A stretch of DNA of 64,000 nucleotides, taken from assembly GCF_030936135.1 (NCBI RefSeq), contig NC_082620.1:3596001-3660000 (forward strand), in the 5' to 3' direction. The translations under genes and the position numbers were made by a program. Source of the DNA: Gavia stellata. Its lineage: Eukaryota; Chordata; Aves; Gaviiformes; Gaviidae. Each line of letters opens with the position of its first letter. Position 1 is the stretch's first letter. Of the stretch, positions 49,050-62,300 are shown in pieces. The notes under the pieces are model-generated. The model ran no database searches. It was not told where the DNA came from and saw only the letters and a list, made by a program, of their open reading frames with translations.

Positions 49050-49340
49050 TACTTCTTACCTTCACACCAGGTTAAAAAAACAAAAAGTAAAATTAAACCC
49101 TGTCAAAGCCTGCAGCACTGGCATTGACAGACAAAAATGACTTAACAGAAAAAAAAATGGGCAGGGAAAGCGATTTTCTTTGCCTGCATTGCCAGGGGAA
49201 TTAAATCTTGTTTTTTTCTCCGTCACCACCAAGTGGAATAATCCAATATATTAAAGCTAATGTGCTTCTTGTATTTATTGCTGTGTATTTGACCTAACAG
49301 AGTTTTATTCCTACATTAAGAACAAAACCATTCTGGAAGG
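49050..49340. promoter_or_regulatory. Candidate conserved non-coding element
   Basis: AT-rich stretch with 'ggggaattaaatcttg', 'ccaatatattaaagctaatg', 'acctaacagag' and no repeat or open frame. Texture is like that of the block at 47790. Confidence 0.3.
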
Positions 49341-52300
49341 CAAGCTGCAAAGCTCTAGATCAATTACTACCTTCTCCAACAGCTGAAAAATGAGTTATTT
49401 CTTGTAAGAGGAAAAAAGTAGAAAATAATAATAAAAATAAAAAACCTCCTTTCCCCTTGTGCAATGAGTTCTGCACTGCAGATCTGGTGGAGTTAGGTAA
49501 TATTGAGTTTGGTTTCTAAGCAACATTAAAAACATCAGGCAGCAGCCCCAGTCGCCCTTTTCAGATGCTTGTGTCCCCCATCCTGCACAGCGCAAACTCA
49601 GTCACCCACCACCAGCGGGAACCAGGGCTCGGGGGGCAGAGAGCACAGCTCCAGCCCACGCTTCCCACTGTGCCCTCAGGGACCGCGTCAGGTTCAAGTC
49701 CACCCAGCAGCGACAGGACACATAATAACCTGTACAAGGCAGCTCTTGCTGGTAAGCAAACAAATCCATGGGCACAAAGCCAAGAAATGCAGCACTCAAG
49801 TGTGAGAGGACTAAGGTAGAAGTGGAGAGAGGCAGTGGGATAACTCACTAATCCAAAACCACTGCAACAAATGTGAAAATGCTCCTTCTTGCATCCAGGC
49901 TTGGGACAAGCCCGCAGATATGCCAGGCACAGGATGCTACCCTGTTTGGGAGGGGTTCGGACCAGCACACACAAGCTGACCCTTCTTTCTTACTTGCAAG
50001 GCTCTGACACTTCGCTTGGGGCGATTAACTGGCACACCTGGTTCTGGGGATCCCCAGAGACAACAGCAGCTCCTAGATGACACCAGTGGGGGCTGTTGGC
50101 TGGAATATCTGAGCTGAGACCCCTCAAATCAGCCTTTCAGAGAGAGCAAGGAACACTAATACTTGCTGATGCCACCGTTTCTCATGGCATGGGCTACACC
50201 AACTGGGGTACGCGGTGCTGAAAAGCTATCATGGTACGTTTGAAGAAGCAGAGGACTTCTTTCTTTTCTAGAAATCTTGATGGTAGCAGTGATTATGAGG
50301 AAAACCAGATAAAACAAAGGAAATTATACAGATTTGTTGCCATTGGGTGTTTCAGTTCAAATAAAAGGAGAAGCTGCTGTGCTTATGGTTTGACACACTC
50401 CTTACAGAAAAGGAGATGCCGCTGATGGACAATTATGAAGGTCAGTGCTTCTGTTCTTAGCGTAGAGTTTGGGATTCTGTATGGATGGAAAAGAGGTGGG
50501 GAAAGGGGCTTTGATACAGGCAAGCAAGCCTAAAAGGCAAGATATCCTTGAAAAAAAAAAAACAACCCACAAACCAAACATGGAATGCATTAATTCCTGA
50601 CCTGTATCTAGACAGTGCTTGCTCCAGGAATGAGAGCCATGATATACCTATGTGCTTCTGAACTATCAGCGGATTTTATTACCTTCCATGAGCTATCATC
50701 CCTATTTTAGCACAGGGATGGCAGAGACATAAGCCTGCCTTAGCTAGAGTCACACAGGAAGCCTGCGAGTACAGCCAAGCATTGCAAGCCCACAGGCCCG
50801 TTCTCTGAACCACATTGCCTCCCCAGCCAAGCGTCATTCACTGCTTTGCACAGCCTCCAACACAGCACGCGGCCATGCAGAATAAAAGTTTAGACACAGT
50901 CAGCATACATTAAGAAAAAGCATTTGAATTTTTATGATTTCAGTAAGACAAAGCCATTCCTCTAAGTGGACAGGGCTATCTTAGTTTTTTATTCTCCCTT
51001 ATGCTATCATGATATGGACAGAGTTTAAGACAACTTGAATAGAAGTAACTATGAATTCCTATACATGCATAAGTTCCAGTTACATTTAACTGCAACCTTC
51101 AGCTCAAGTGCAACCAGTAAATCCAAACAAACCAGACTTTTTAATAGCTTCTTGCAAGGTTTTTGCTGCTGCCTTTTTTTTTTTAAAGCGTCAAATAACT
51201 GTTTTGTACATGCAGCCCTAACTCTCACTTGCCTGGAAATTTTTAAATTATTGATCAGGACAAGAGCTCTCCCTTCATGCATACTCCATCTAACCCTTTC
51301 ATTTACTGTGCTTTTTGCCTGCATGCAAAATGAATGACATTTCATCTCATTTCCAAGCCCCTCAGCATCAAGGTCTACCTCCCTCAATAACAATACCCAG
51401 TTGGTGTCAGATGGGCACCCACACAAGCTCTCCTTCCCCAAGCACATCACTGCTGCACATCTGTGTGGCAGAAAGTAACTGAAAGGGTTGTTGTATGTCC
51501 AGGAGGTAGAGAAACAGCCAGGAAATACCATGCGGTGTCTGGAGAGCGTCTACCACGAGGTGAAAAAAGGGGCCAGGCTGCCTCCTGTCAGAGAGTGGTG
51601 TGGTGCTGGATAGTGACATCTGTCTTGCAAGACACTGGAAGCCTGTCCTGCAGAACCGCCGGATGTCAGTGCCCAACAGTGAACACCCCTGAGCCAGGAA
51701 CTGCCAGGCTTCAGCAACACACCTTGGGCATCCTCCCTCATGGGCTGCACTCATTAGCAATGCTACAACCTTCCCCTGCACAGCCACGAGGAGCAGCTGC
51801 CTACAGAGACCTTTGAACTACCTGAATAATTTAATCATAGCCTTCTCCCTATCTCCCCACGCTGCAGCCTGGCCAGACAGCAAACCTGCATATCCAGAAC
51901 GCATCACAACTAACGAAGAGGCAGAGGTGCTGCTGTTTTCCTAATGATTTGCATACTATGACCCAGAAACCCCTGCCAAGATTTTCCATGCTGCTTTAAA
52001 ACCTTTCCTTCGCATTTGCTCCTTCATAAGTCTAATAATCTTGAATAGGAGGAGGTGGGAATAGCCAAGGTGGGAGCAATTCCTGTCCAGATGAGCTGCT
52101 ACCTTCCTTTGGACTGCGACTAACTGTAAGTTTCATGCCTCAATTCACTTTGCTCCTCTGGTCTTATCAAGTCTTCAGGAGGCTTTCCTGGGAACCACAG
52201 TCCTGCTGAGTTGTGCACCTTACAAAGGGGCAGGCAGAGCTTGCACAGCAAGCACAAACAAAAGCAGACAGAGCACAATACAGGGGATGTAACATACAAC

Positions 52301-55300
52301 AGTTCGAGCACGCCAGTAGACCCGTACGAAGAGCCACAGTGTCCTCTCTGTCCATAGCGTCCCAGAGAGGGCTTTGCTCCAGCCAACCGCCCTGCTTGCA
52401 AGAGCAATGCTACAGGGTCTGTTTTACAGCCACATCTGCACCGATGCTTGCTGTGCAATTCACACCCTCTGAGCCATTCTTCCCCTGACACCAGCGATCG
52501 CTCCCCTCTCTGGGTCTTACCTTCAGCTCTGCTCATCACCCCCCCCAAGCCTGGCAGGCTCCCACAGAGAGCTTGTCTTCATCAATATGCACAACAGCAA
52601 TTCCCTGGCTCATCCACGCAGGTAATCAGGAGTCTGAAGCTGGCCTCAGAGACCACATAGCCCAATTAACTACTTGACACTATCACAGTCCCACCTGGAA
52701 ACAGACCCAGAGAAACTACCCTACGTGTATCTGCAAATCACTAGATAAGGATGAATAGCACCTTTAGAAAACAGCAAATGCCCCATAAAAAAACAACAGG
52801 CAGAGCTTGCATTTGTACAAAGTGCTAGGCTTGGAGAAAAAGAGAAAGAAGAGCAAAACTTCAGTGAGAAACAAACTCAGTGTGCCTCCTGGAATGTGCA
52901 GGAATGCATGTAAATGCCATCATACGTGGGACTGTAGGTAGGAGACGTGTAACCGTCTCATTCAGGCACCCAACCCCAGAACAGACAGGACATGCTGGCC
53001 CAGACCAGCCTCTCTGATTATCAGAGACCCCATGACACAGAGGTGATAGGAACATGACTCAGATTTTGTCTGATGAACAAGGAGTGACACTTGTACAGGG
53101 CATGGATCCCACATACCACAGCCTCGACCAAAAAAAATCCAAGCAACCAAAAAACCCAATATCCTTAGTGCTTTGGGGATCAGTAACCTCAAGAGAGACC
53201 TAGTCCCCGGCCAAACTGCTGGACTCCTTCCCAGCACTGTCACCAGGGCTTTTGTGCGTCCCACTGGTCTTTTCACCCCATGGTCACAGCCAGGGAAGGA
53301 ACCACGTGATAGACATTCAAAGGACAGCTTCGATATGAGACTAGACACCATCAGTCAATCACATCACGAGTCAATTGACACAGAGTCCACTGAGGCATTC
53401 ATTTGCTACCCGGAAATCTTTTAAGCACAGCTCTGAAGACTGTTTAATGACAGAGATGTTTCTTTACACTGTCTTTCTCAGGAATTAATTCTAGCAGCTT
53501 CATTATAAAGAATAAATAACAGAGGCACATGGCAAAGGACTCCTTGAAAATCCAGGGGGACAAACTTCTCCTGCTCCTAAAGAGATCTCAGGGAAAAAAA
53601 AAGGGGGGAAAAAAAAGAAAAAAGTGTAATGCTTTGGAAGAGATCAGTAAATAATGAACAGGAAATTCTTTCCCTAGCACTAAGTCAGTGGAGTTTCATG
53701 AATAATTCAGAGCTGCTAAGTTGAAAAAATGAATAGAAATGCTTTCCTGCCTCCTGGGCTCTCCCTCCAGAACTAGCACAGCTGAGCTTGGAGGTTTCTC
53801 TCCTAGAAATGAAGAGAGACCCCAGAGCATTCCTGAACACCTCGGTGCTGCTGGGTTCAATATGTCGCTCTGCAGTCTCCCTGCATGGCTGTTGAACATG
53901 TCCCTTCATTTTCAAGGTCCCAGATGCCCACTTACAGGCCTTGAGACAGCTCTACTGCCTGATCCTATCCAGACTAAGCACCGGAGGAAACAAATCCATC
54001 CAAAGGGATGGTCATGGAGTAGAACAAGGGGACCAGGGCAGATGGCATCTTTCTCCCACTGTGTGCCAGGCATCTCCTCTCGCCAGCCAGGTCCTATTAG
54101 CAAGAGCTCCCACCCTGTCAGATAGGTCTGAAAGCTCCATTTAGCTGCGCTGCATCACTCAGTGGTTTATTCTCAACAAATACCAACACACTATCTTCTG
54201 TAGCCCCTTTCATTCCCACAGCTCAGAACGCTTTAAGCTCCCCAACAAGCGTAAGTGAGGGAATTAAATGACGATGCTCCTTTGAGGTAAGAGAAGGGTA
54301 TTCAGAGATCCCATCAGACCCGACTGAAATGCAGCCACCTCTAGATAGTATTAGGAGCAGGGAGGAAAATACAAGCCAGTTATGCAGACACATTTTGCTT
54401 CCTAGGCCCCCTCTAAGATTTGACCCAGTCAGGATTTTCTCAAATTATACTATTTGAAATTAAGTTTCCACCATAAATACCATTTTTATAATGCAATTTT
54501 TTTTCTTTTTTAATTTTTGTAATGCGACTGCAGGAATTAGAACTCCTAGCTATTCTGACAGCAGGCAAGAAGAAACTTTCCAGGTCCTGGGGATTAGATT
54601 CACCAAAGCCCATAGCTGTTAGCTGACAATGGAGCTGCTATTCTCTCTTGGCAACTCTGAGGACAGCCTGGCTTCGTATTCTTCATTTCATCACAAATCC
54701 ATGTAGGTTAACTCATCCCTCCAAAGTTAAAAATCAAAGCAGCGCTCTAGACATAGAATACTTTACCACTATCAGAAGTTGTTCAAATGCTTTTTCTACA
54801 GCAAGCTAGTTGCACAGGAACACGACACATAGGGGCTAACTTTACAGTTTCTTCCATTCCTCCCGGCACCCTTGTCCACTCACACTGCCTCTCAGCACGC
54901 GCCTGCACAGGCCAGCGGGCTCTGAGCGACCGACAGCCTCGGGCAGGTAGTGCCTCGCCTCCCCTTATCACCACTTTCCACTTTCTCCTGGAATTACTGC
55001 AGGCAAATCCGGCTCACCCTTCGCCACAGCCCAGAGCAGGGAGACCCAGGACTGGCAGCAGGCAAGAGGGATCTCCTGGGGCCCGGCTGCTGGGGTCAGC
55101 CCAGCCCCTGTGCCAGGGAAAGCATCAGCCTTTCAACACAAATGATCGACTATGCAAAGCAGCTTCCACAGGGAAGGGGGAAATGAATTCCTCCCCGATC
55201 CCCCTCCTGAGCTCAGCTTATCCCTGAAGCATGAGATTCAATTACCCTTATCATTATAGTAGCTTGCCTTGCTAGAAATGTTATTAGCGGTGATGAAATT

Positions 55301-57329
55301 ATCCAGCCCTGTTTTACACTGGAGAGATGCAGGAGGCTCCTCACGCCAGCTGCGAGGAAGCAGGCGCTCTCCTCGGCAGAAGGGGGAAGGCTCCTCTCCA
55401 AGTGCCACAGCAGCCCCCCCAAAGGAAGGCCCAGGACGTAGCCTTAATTTACGCAACACACCTCTGTCACAAGTCACCAGCTGAGGACCGTAAGAACACG
55501 CAATGGCTGAGTCGTGCTGAACTACACCCTCACACGAGCTGTGACCCCCAGGTCTTTGTAGCAACACAGTGTGCAGAGCTGGCTACCAACATCCCAACTC
55601 CCAGTCCCATCCCCTTTTTGAGCTCTGGCCCAAGCAGGAGTTTCCCAAATTGCACTACTTTAAATAAGTTTCCTTCATCAGTACCACAAGCGAGCCTTGA
55701 CCTGGAACTGTGCTGGGCAGAACTCCAGCTGTTTCACCTGGGTATGGAGATAACAGGAGATGTTTCTGACCTAAAGGATCACAAGCTCTGCCACGGAGGA
55801 CTGGAAACACACATGCCTCAAGAAGAATCAGGCAGGATTTCATTCCTGGAGATCTGGAAGTGATCTGGAAGCAGGCAGCCCTATAGCTTCGTCCTCTGAA
55901 AGCACCCCGTACCCATGCTGGCTGTCCACCACGGCTGCCACACCAAGAGAGGAGCGAGCAGGACCTCAGCATGCAGGACCACGAGGACCTGGAGACTCAT
56001 GCACTGCATGCAGAGGGACAGGCGAGGGAGAACACAGCCTGACTTCCAGGGCCGCTTAGCGGGCATTATCTGTACTAAGTAAAAAGCAACTGTGTCCACC
56101 TCAAGCAAGGCAGCAGACTGGCCTCAGGCACACAGAAGTTGGGGTTGCCCCAGCTTCACCCCTGCCACAATTATAGAGCAAGTTCTACCGAGGGATTACG
56201 CTGCCTGCAGGCCACCAAGATTCAGAGTGCCAGGCGACACAGGCTTTCAACAGCAGCACTTACCCCAACTGAACGGCACAACTAGCGTGCTGCTTCCCTC
56301 CCTCCTCTCGGGAGAGACCTGGAGGCAGGGCACTTCTCAGCACTGGCAGCCCCGAGCAACAGCAGCTTCTAGGGCCCGTAAGGACTTGCAAGCCAAGCTC
56401 AGCATGTCAGCAACCAGCACGTCCAGTAACTAATGAGGAATGCAAGCCAGAGCCATCAGGGAGACAATTAAGCTTGAACCAAACCAGTAATTCCCACCAT
56501 GCCCCTTATGGTCTTCTCTTGCGAGGTTCAGGTTTAAGAAGAGCTGGAAACAGCCTCAGCCTTGCTTGGAAGAAGCAAGCAAACTCCAAACAGTGCAAGG
56601 GAAAGCTCATGTGTGTAAGTGGGTTTGGGGTGCGCTGGTAAAATGGGAGCATACATGTGTAAAAAGATAGAAAGGACAGCTGTGGGCCTGCAGGTGAACG
56701 CAGCTGTGCATGGGACAGGTCCATAGGCTGCTGCGCTGCGGGACAGCACATCGTGCATGGGCAGAAGCAGGACAGGAATGAAACACAAGTGAAATAACAC
56801 TGCAGGAGTGCAGCACGGATGCACATGGGGAGAAGAGGGCTCCTGCCAGCCAAAGGGTCAATGCACAGGCACAGCTATCCACTCCAGAGCTGGAGTACAA
56901 CCAGGCACAAGGTTGGCAACACCACGCTGTATACACCAAGATGTGTACAATTGATTATGTCAGCCAGGCATGTTTTCTAAGATTATGCATAAGGTATTTC
57001 CATTAGAAAAACAGTATGAAGCAGAGGAGTGAAAGCAGGCAGGCGTGCACACAGGCACTTGATCAGCCACAGAATAGATGGGGTGCTCAAGTCCAGCTGT
57101 CGCTGCATTTGGAAGCATGGTGTTGTGACTGTGTATGCACACATGTAGGCACACAAAATGACACTGGAGAAGAGCAGCACGTTGGCATTCTGTGCACAAA
57201 TCTGTGCTGGGGGAGTTGAATGTCTGGTCTCCTCAGACTCTGGCTTCTCTTTGCACACTCAGCATCCCCTGAAGGGGTTTCCCCTTCTCCAGCCAGCTCC
57301 AATCCCTCCTCGGTTCCTTCTCCCTTCGG
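49341..57329. other. Intergenic region, gene-poor
   Basis: No exon recognised on either strand in about 8 kb. AT-rich, repeat-free stretches that may be regulatory occur near 50870-51030 and 54420-54545. A small basic open frame (50231-50425, 64 codons) resembles nothing known. No CR1 fragment was seen here. Confidence 0.45.
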
Positions 57330-57495
57330 AGCAAGTTTTAAATTCATCACCGTTTTAAAGAAAGCACTTAAAGAACAGAGCAGAACTGATAGCTAAATTA
57401 AACCTGCTGAGAGTGCCTGTTTAATTGAAAATGCCATCTGTAATTTAAATGTCAGAGCTGGGATGGTTATTAAAACCCTCCTTGATTACTGCGCC
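57330..57495. promoter_or_regulatory. Candidate conserved non-coding element
   Basis: 'gatagctaaattaaacctgc', 'ctgtttaattgaaaatgcc' and 'tctgtaatttaaatgtcag' lie in one repeat-free block flanked by GC-richer sequence. Several homeodomain-like cores; no open frame. Inferred only. Confidence 0.35.
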
Positions 57496-58548
57496 TCATT
57501 TCACAGTTTCAAAACAGACAAGAAAAAGCTGCAAATGGGCCATGTAACACAGCACCACCAGGCAATTAATAAGCCTCCCTGCCACACACCAGTGGGGGCC
57601 AGGCCAGCTCAGTCCTGCCCCACAGCCACTGCTCCTTCTCTGCTTGTCCCCGGTGGCAGGGCTGGCTCTTGTCTCTGCCCAGCGCCAAGGTGCCAGGAGG
57701 GCAGCAGATCCTCTTTTCTCTTGGAGGCCGCACAGCAGAGCCAGGCAGAGCAGCCAGGGAATGCATTCATCTCTTCCAGGCCCAGCAGGCAGGAAGCCCT
57801 CCGGAATGCTGGGCAGAGCAGGGTCCCCTCCCGAGGTGCATCTGCAGACTGGAGAGGCAGCTCTGTCCCTGCACTGGCCCTGTCCAGCTGGCCGGCATGT
57901 GCTGCTTGCTCCCTGCTCCTGCCCCCAGCAAACCCACTGGCACCCACAGGGTGCTGCCCCGTTGTCACCGGCCATCCACCCATGGCTTTCCATCTTCTGT
58001 GCGCAGTGCTCTCTGCCCTGTACCCAGCTCTTACCAAGGCAAGGGGGAGAGGAGGTGGCTGGTGGAGCTGCAGGAAAAGGGACAAGCTTATGCGCATATC
58101 AAAGTCACAGAAAAAGAGTGCTTCATCCTGATCCCAGCTAGGTTACTACCAGCTCTGATGCAGAGGAGGGAAGAAAACAAATCAGCAGCTGCTGAAGTAG
58201 CAGCACTAAAGGCAGGTTTGCATTAAACAAGCACCATCCATCATTCTAAGACCACAGTTAATAAACCATGGGGCCTCAGTAAATTACAGCAGGAGCCAGG
58301 AGCATGCAGGCCACCAGAAGCACATGCTGCAAGTCATCTCCTGCCTGCTCCCCCTCTCCTGGGGCAGGAGAGCCACCAGCATCCCCCACTGCTCACCGCC
58401 AGGGTAGACTTGTAGCAGCAGAGCCAACTTCACAGGCGCCCACACAAACCCATCGCCAACCTTGGGTACAACAGCACGCTCGCCTCCTCGGCCAGTGGTC
58501 AGGCTGGGGGTGCCCCAGTGCCAGCAGGGCATCTGCATGCCATGTAGA

Positions 58549-58562
58549 CCCCCCCCCCCCCC
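58549..58562 (+). repeat. Poly(C) run
   Basis: Fourteen consecutive C residues, immediately left of the candidate element at 58595. Confidence 0.9.
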
Positions 58563-58594
58563 TTTTCTGTATGGGTACCGAGTGCAGTGGAGAG

Positions 58595-58760
58595 GTTTGT
58601 TAAATTAATCAGTACTGCAATGGGGGCACTGGGAGCACAACTAATTAGTCATTAATGGTCATTGTGAGAGTTGGAGGAGACTTTAATGAGTACCTGGCCA
58701 CAGCACTATTGCCAGCTGCCTCTTTCCATCTCCCCTACTTGGCTCACTTTACTATTAGGT
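58595..58760. promoter_or_regulatory. Candidate conserved non-coding element with clustered TAAT sites
   Basis: Contains TTAATC (58614-58619), CTAATTAGTC (58641-58650) and ATTAATGG (58651-58658) within about 50 bases, then 'gactttaatgagtacctgg'. TAATTA-type cores bind LIM, Antp and paired-class homeodomains. No repeat or open frame. Confidence 0.4.
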
Positions 58761-58969
58761 TTAGCATGGGGTGAAATCCATCACCCCTCTAACATCAGGA
58801 GCAGAAAGAAGATGGAGCAGGCAAACCAGTGCTGAGCGCGCTATGCCCCAGCTCTGGATTTCCTGGTGCAGCCTGCTGCATCCAGCTGCGGCAGCACAGA
58901 GCAACGGTGCAGAAAAGCAGTTGATGAAGTTTTACATACAACTTCCCCCACCTCAAACCTTGACCTTCC

Positions 58970-59320
58970 TAGTTGTTTGTAATTTTATTCCTTAGCTTCA
59001 CAATGCAAAGAACATAAAAAGAAATAATTGCGAAATAAGAAAATGCATCAACAGACGAGCTAGGACAAAGGGTAATTAATATTGCCTGTCAGCTAACTCT
59101 ATGAAGTCCGCTGTAATTGGATGGTAAAGCACTCTGCTTTACGTAAAGAAAAAAGCGAGCGCAAACAGATTCATATTACAGAAAGCTCAGCCCATATTAA
59201 AAAATGCAGTAATTAAGACCATAATAAGCTGTAACAATTAATGAAACTTTTCAACAACATCTTCAGGCTGGAACATTAGAAATGGTAATTTTTAAAGACA
59301 AACTTAACAGGGCACTATAA
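58970..59320. promoter_or_regulatory. Candidate conserved non-coding element (long)
   Basis: About 350 bases of AT-rich, repeat-free sequence with dense TAAT/ATTA cores: 'gggtaattaatattgcc' (TAATTA at 59073-59078), 'gcagtaattaagacc', 'gtaacaattaatgaaac'. No frame of length. It is the longest such block in the window. Confidence 0.4.
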
Positions 59321-62300
59321 AAGGAGAAAAAGAACACTGGAGAAGGATCTGCTGGCAATCAGTGCCAGGAGCTGATCTCGTCCATCAACGACCTGCCAGT
59401 CACCAGTGACAGTCAAACCTCTCAGCTCTCTCCCAGGGAGCACGAGGTAGGCAGGTGGTAGGATCCTCCAGGAGCTCAGCACTCCAGTCTCGCCAAAACA
59501 GACACAGAGCCCTTGGAAGGGCCATACCCGAACAGCTGAATACCTCCACGCTGGCAGAGCCCCAGCTTTAGCATCCCAAACACACAGTCCCACAACTGCT
59601 TACAGACAAGCAATCAGGGTTTAGAAAGGCACTCAAAAGTAATTTCTCTGTATCGGAGCTCAGTGGGGCAGTCCGAGAGTCTTGTAAAAGAACTACAGCA
59701 CCATCAACCTGGCTTAAAACAGAGCACCTACAGACAGGTATATTGTTCAGGAGAAAAAGGGCTGTCAGGAAGAAAGTAGGTACCTCCCCGTGCCTGCTGA
59801 TCTCTGTTCTGCCCAGCAGTCCCATGCTCAGGTACTCGACGTTTTTTATTTTTAAAACTCGGGAACTGCAGCCGGTGGCAACTGCTAACGTGCAGCATGC
59901 ACTCAGTTACTTGTGGATTTAATGAGAGTAGGGTTCACACAAGCTCAGTCTGGACTAGAAGCATGCAAAGTTTTTCCAAGGTGCACGCAACCTTTTGGCT
60001 CTAGTATCTCTAGGTTTGTTGCACATCACATCAAAGCAGAGAGGTAACTCAGCATTGCAGACAAAGGCTACCACATACACAGGATTCACCTGCAAATACT
60101 TGGGCTGAGGACACAACTCTCCTCCTGCTACATTCGGCAAGGAGCAACTGCAGTCTTCTGTGACACACGACAATTAATGAATGTGCAGGAAAATGGGCAT
60201 GGGAGAAAAGTGTTTTGCCCCTTTTCTATGTATTTCTTGACTCGTTCCTTTACAAAATATGCTCCCTTTGTTCTGGGTAAAAAAAGTCCTTTCCCTTTGG
60301 GTAGGCAGACTCAGGAGAGTTGTAGCCATAAAATCCCAGATTTCTTTCTGCATCAGCTATTCCATGCAACATTAAATTAGGATAGTTGTTAACACTCCAG
60401 AATAATTGTCTCCTCCTTTCTAAGAAGCTAAGCAGCGGCATGCAATGAAAGTAGAATAGATTCTATTTATTAAGGTCAGGATAGGAGTCTGCAAGTTTTC
60501 CTAACTTGGCTTAGAGACAAGAAAGGCTCATTTCCAGCTGTAATTCTGAATATCCCCCTCCCCTGGCACCCAGTAATCTGGAGGAAGTGTATTCTTCTGC
60601 CTAGCAGCAGGAGGATCTGAGAAGCAAGTTTGACTTTGAGTGTGATTGAGTGCCCTGGCATCAGTTCAACGAAGCACTTACAGCCCTGATTAACTGTAAT
60701 CACAGGTATGTCCCAGAGACATACCCTAGTGTTATTTTAAGAGTCACTACTAACATTTGTGAGTAGAAAAATGCTGAACTAAATACTCAAAACAGTAATA
60801 AATGCTAGGTTCTGCAGTCAGAGAAACTGCAGTAGAAGGAAGGAAACCAGAACTGCTTTGTTCAAGGCTACCCATGAGTCTGCACCAGAGCCAACGATGG
60901 GCACACAAATCCGCCTCCTCCCGACAGCCGACCAGACCCAACACCTCCCCTAGAAGAGAGGCAACTCATTCCTTGTCACACCTCTCATGGCAGAGTTCAG
61001 AAGTGCTCACATGGAGGAAGAAAGAAAGGTCTGACTGACCAGGGGAACAGTCACAAACCCCAACCCTCACTGCAAGCCCCCCCAACAGCAATTGCCTACA
61101 GAGTCTCCTCCAGAGTCTGAGCCCTCTCAAGTACCAACTTCCCCAGATGCAGAAATTGGCACCCATCAGGCACCAGGGATTTGGGGACTGCAGGGAGGTC
61201 TACAGTGCTGACAAGAGTGCACTTACCAGAGCCCCGTAAGACTCAGTAATTCCACAGCCAATATTCCCTGTCTAGCTCAAGGACCTGGATTTCTACCAGA
61301 GAAACTGAGGCACAGAAAAGTAGCAGTTTCCCCACAGTCATGTAGTACATGACTTGGAGAGCTCAGGTTAGTTAAAAGGACGCTGGTTCCACAACTCCTC
61401 CTTCAGCCCACCAGGCCACAGCTGCCAACATGCACAAGACAACATTCCTCCTCCTCCTATCCTGCCACCATCGGATTGCCATCCGGAGAGACACCTCTAC
61501 ACATCAGCAGGCTGCTGCGAACGCACCTTGCTTTACCTGCGACTCATCGAGCGTTACCCTCAGACACTGAAGACTCTGGCTTCCTTCCCCACAGCTTGGC
61601 CTCAGGGTTGTGCATCCCCCCGCCGGCACTCCCCAGTCAGAGCACTGGGACAACTTCAGCATCTTCAGAAAGTCTTTACCCCACGTTCCATCGCAAAACT
61701 AGAAATGCAAAACTAGTGAAGTCTTACCAGAACAGAAAGAGAGACTAGGTAGCAAGAAATTTCATATTCAGGCATCTCAAACGCTATTTCTTATATCAAT
61801 AACAGAATTTTTTTGGTTTCGTATTTGGAAGACCCGCTCTTGGAAGATGCGCTCTTCAGAGTCTGATCTCGGCAGCATAGGTGAGTTATTCCTTAAGTTC
61901 TTTTAACTTGCTACTTTTAACATGAGCCAAGTTGCAGAGGAAGACCCTGCTTGCCTGAAGAGCACCAGTGTGCTTTTGATAAAGAAGAAACGTCCATTAA
62001 GTGATCTGTGCATTGTATATAGTTAAATCACTTTTACCACTTTTGAGAGAAGCCAAGCTACTCAAGGAACATCCCTTTAATAATTCTAAAAAATACCCTA
62101 AGGATTTTTCCATTCTGCACCTGAGCATGTATTTACATGATGGATTCATTACACCTCATTGAGTGAAGGATGGCACATTTTTAAGAACACTTATAAATAT
62201 GTATTCACCTGATAGACTGGAGGAACTAATCTAGGTTTGAAAAGGTCCATAATTATGAATTTACAAGTTCTTCCCTAATTGTCCCTAAGGGATGGGTTAG

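Noticed and set aside
49640-49720. Possible plus-strand tRNA from GGTTCAAGTCC
   Set aside because: No A-box upstream and no acceptor or anticodon stem pairing.
50231-50425. 64-codon basic frame on the plus strand
   Set aside because: Short, isolated, no recognisable family, and no supporting promoter or splice context.
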